DNA of 8,431 bases from Phycisphaerae bacterium (GTDB lineage: Bacteria > Planctomycetota > Phycisphaerae > Tepidisphaerales > Tepidisphaeraceae), in contig JACMJD010000238.1 in the NCBI GenBank assembly GCA_014380825.1, positions 1-8,431 on the forward strand, in the 5' to 3' direction. Made by a program: the position numbers and the translations under genes. The notes beneath the pieces are model-generated. The model saw only the letters and a list, made by a program, of their open reading frames with translations, had not been told where the DNA came from and searched no databases. Below are positions 7,254-8,431 of this stretch, piece by piece; the stretch's first letter is position 1, and each line of letters opens with the position of its first letter.

Positions 7254-8431
7254 CGATCAAATTTCCTTTTACAGGCGCGTGGCCATGTCCGTGAGCATGG
7301 TCGTGACTTCCCGCCGGCGCGAGCGGGGCGTGCCGCGGCAGAAGCGGAACGCTTTCAAGTTGTCGAACAAATGTCGCCAGCCAGATCCCACCCAGCGCAG
7401 CGGTGGCAGCCAGCTCGACTCCGGTGAAGCGTTTGTCGCCGGTGGGAACAATCGTCCAGACAATATCGAGCCATCGCATGATCAGCAGCAAACCGGCGAC
7501 CGTCATCAATATTCGCGTGCGCATCTTGCTGTCGCGCGACAGCAGGATGAAGAACGGCACGAAGAAGTGAAAGATGATCAGGAACAGCGCCAACCATCGC
7601 CAGCCGTTCGGCACAACGCCCATGCCGCGCTCCGCGTAGAAGTTGACGTCTTCCTTCGTGTTTCCCATCCAGATGATCAGGAATTGAGAGAACGACAGAT
7701 ACGCCCAGAGGATGACGACGGTGAACAGCAGGTTTCCCAGGTCGATCATGTGCTTGCGCTCGAGCATCGGCACGATCGGATCGCGCCCGGCGATGCGCAT
7801 CAGCATGAATACGAGGAACGCCATTCCGGTGGTCGCCTGACCGACAACGGTGAGCAGGCCGATCACGGTGCTGAACCAGTGTGCGTCGCGCGACATGATC
7901 CAGTCGATCGAGGCGAGCGTCATGGTGATGACGAACAGCAGCAGCCCGGCCGCGCTCACGCGCTGCGCGCGGGCGAGGGGCATGTTGTCGCCGGTGCGAT
8001 CGTGCTCGAGCGAGAGTCGCCGCATCGTGAACGCCAGCGTGATCCAGATCGCGAAATAGATGAGCGCGCGGATCAGGAACCAGGGCGTGTTTGACCACAA
8101 CGACTTGTGATGAAGGATGGGCGTCGTGCGCACCAGTTCCGGGTCGGCCCAGGGGTAAAGATATTTGAGGCCGAAAGCGAGGGGGATGAAGAGGATCGCG
8201 CAGACGATCAGATTGTTGGCGGCCGCCTCACCGAGCCGGCGCACGAGCCACGACCATTCGCCGCCGGTAAGGTGGCTGAGCATGACGATCGCCAGCGAAC
8301 CGAGGCTGATGCCCAGCACGAACAGCCACGCGACGAGGTACCCGCGGAAGAACTGCGCCGGGCTGAACGTCAGCCAGACCAGCATCAACACGATGCCCGC
8401 AGCGGCGGCGAGCAGCGCGGGGCGCTGAAGC
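7246..8431 (-). CDS. actF: Alternative Complex III subunit ActF (quinol:cytochrome c oxidoreductase quinone-binding subunit 2), 5' end cut
   Basis: Large integral membrane subunit of Alternative Complex III, the bc1-replacing complex that oxidises menaquinol and passes electrons to cytochrome c or directly to an oxidase. The 394 visible residues contain about ten hydrophobic helices. Recognisable family stretches include the first-helix region ending FSPAQFFRGYL, SLWSNTPWFLIRALIYF, DWIMSRDAHWFSTVIG and the loop YLSFSQFLIIWMGN. The frame is open to the right edge; the true start is a short distance outside. The C-terminus ends in a histidine-rich tail (SHDHAHGHGHAP) that could bind metal or simply be a linker. 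Its stop lies inside the next gene, an 8-base overlap. ActF contains no haem or iron-sulfur motif, as expected for the NrfD/PsrC-related subunits. The paralogue ActC is longer and normally lies further upstream, so ActF is the better call given its position next to cox. Confidence 0.9.
   Translation of the reverse strand, partial: LQRPALLAAAAGIVLMLVWLTFSPAQFFRGYLVAWLFVLGISLGSLAIVMLSHLTGGEWSWLVRRLGEAAANNLIVCAILFIPLAFGLKYLYPWADPELVRTTPILHHKSLWSNTPWFLIRALIYFAIWITLAFTMRRLSLEHDRTGDNMPLARAQRVSAAGLLLFVITMTLASIDWIMSRDAHWFSTVIGLLTVVGQATTGMAFLVFMLMRIAGRDPIVPMLERKHMIDLGNLLFTVVILWAYLSFSQFLIIWMGNTKEDVNFYAERGMGVVPNGWRWLALFLIIFHFFVPFFILLSRDSKMRTRILMTVAGLLLIMRWLDIVWTIVPTGDKRFTGVELAATAALGGIWLATFVRQLESVPLLPRHAPLAPAGSHDHAHGHGHAPVKGNLIGG
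7263..7268 (-). promoter_or_regulatory. Shine-Dalgarno AAGGAA for the GTG-started small membrane protein
   Basis: On the minus strand, AAGGAA lies inside the last codons of actF, with AGGA ending 10 bases before the GTG at 7253. There is no better in-frame ATG before the membrane helix, so this site decides the GTG start and the 8-base overlap with actF. Confidence 0.55.

Noticed and set aside
7174..8094. Plus-strand open frame of 306 codons opposite actF
   Set aside because: Low-complexity His/Asp/Glu/Arg composition is the antisense mirror of a membrane protein. No motif or ribosome-binding site; actF on the other strand is clearly real.

Overview
The window is GC-rich, densely coding DNA with nine genes, two of them cut by the window edges. 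It looks like part of the chromosome of an aerobic Gram-negative bacterium. An Alternative Complex III gene (actF) directly precedes a caa3-type, A2-family cytochrome c oxidase operon, and an unusual small membrane protein sits between them. This combination is typical of Planctomycetota, Acidobacteriota and relatives. The mannosyltransferase-like gene carrying a DEPRYA motif leans me towards Planctomycetota, perhaps Phycisphaerae-like. That assignment is an inference from gene content and protein style only.

Layout. On the minus strand, reading right to left from the right edge (8431 to 2237), there is one tightly packed respiratory operon: actF (5' end missing), a small single-pass membrane protein of unknown function, a SCO-type copper chaperone, coxB (CuA subunit II fused to cytochrome c), coxA (subunit I), coxC (subunit III) and coxD (subunit IV). 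Four junctions are 4-base ATGA stop/start overlaps, one is an 8-base overlap and one is a 14-base gap. This indicates a single translationally coupled transcript whose promoter lies off the right edge. To the left, gmhA (sedoheptulose-7-phosphate isomerase) runs on the plus strand. It converges on coxD with only 3 bases between the stop codons. A membrane glycosyltransferase of the ArnT/PMT family diverges from gmhA on the minus strand and runs off the left edge. No stretch over 300 bases lacks a gene, and I see no RNA genes, IS elements or CRISPR.

How it works together. ActF belongs to the quinol-oxidising complex. Electrons would pass through cytochrome c, here including the haem domain fused to CoxB, to CuA and on to the haem a / haem a3-CuB centre of CoxA. 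The SCO protein would help load copper, probably into the CuA site. The divergent gmhA/glycosyltransferase pair looks like envelope-sugar metabolism and is probably unrelated to respiration.

The most unexpected structure is a 66-base composite palindrome (24-bp perfect arms that are themselves small hairpins). It lies exactly in frame inside the glycosyltransferase gene and encodes an arginine-rich loop between two membrane helices. It looks like a REP-type or 'palindromic element' insertion that became protein coding. The octamer GCGATCGC (identical to the cyanobacterial HIP1 sequence) and GATC in general also appear over-represented.
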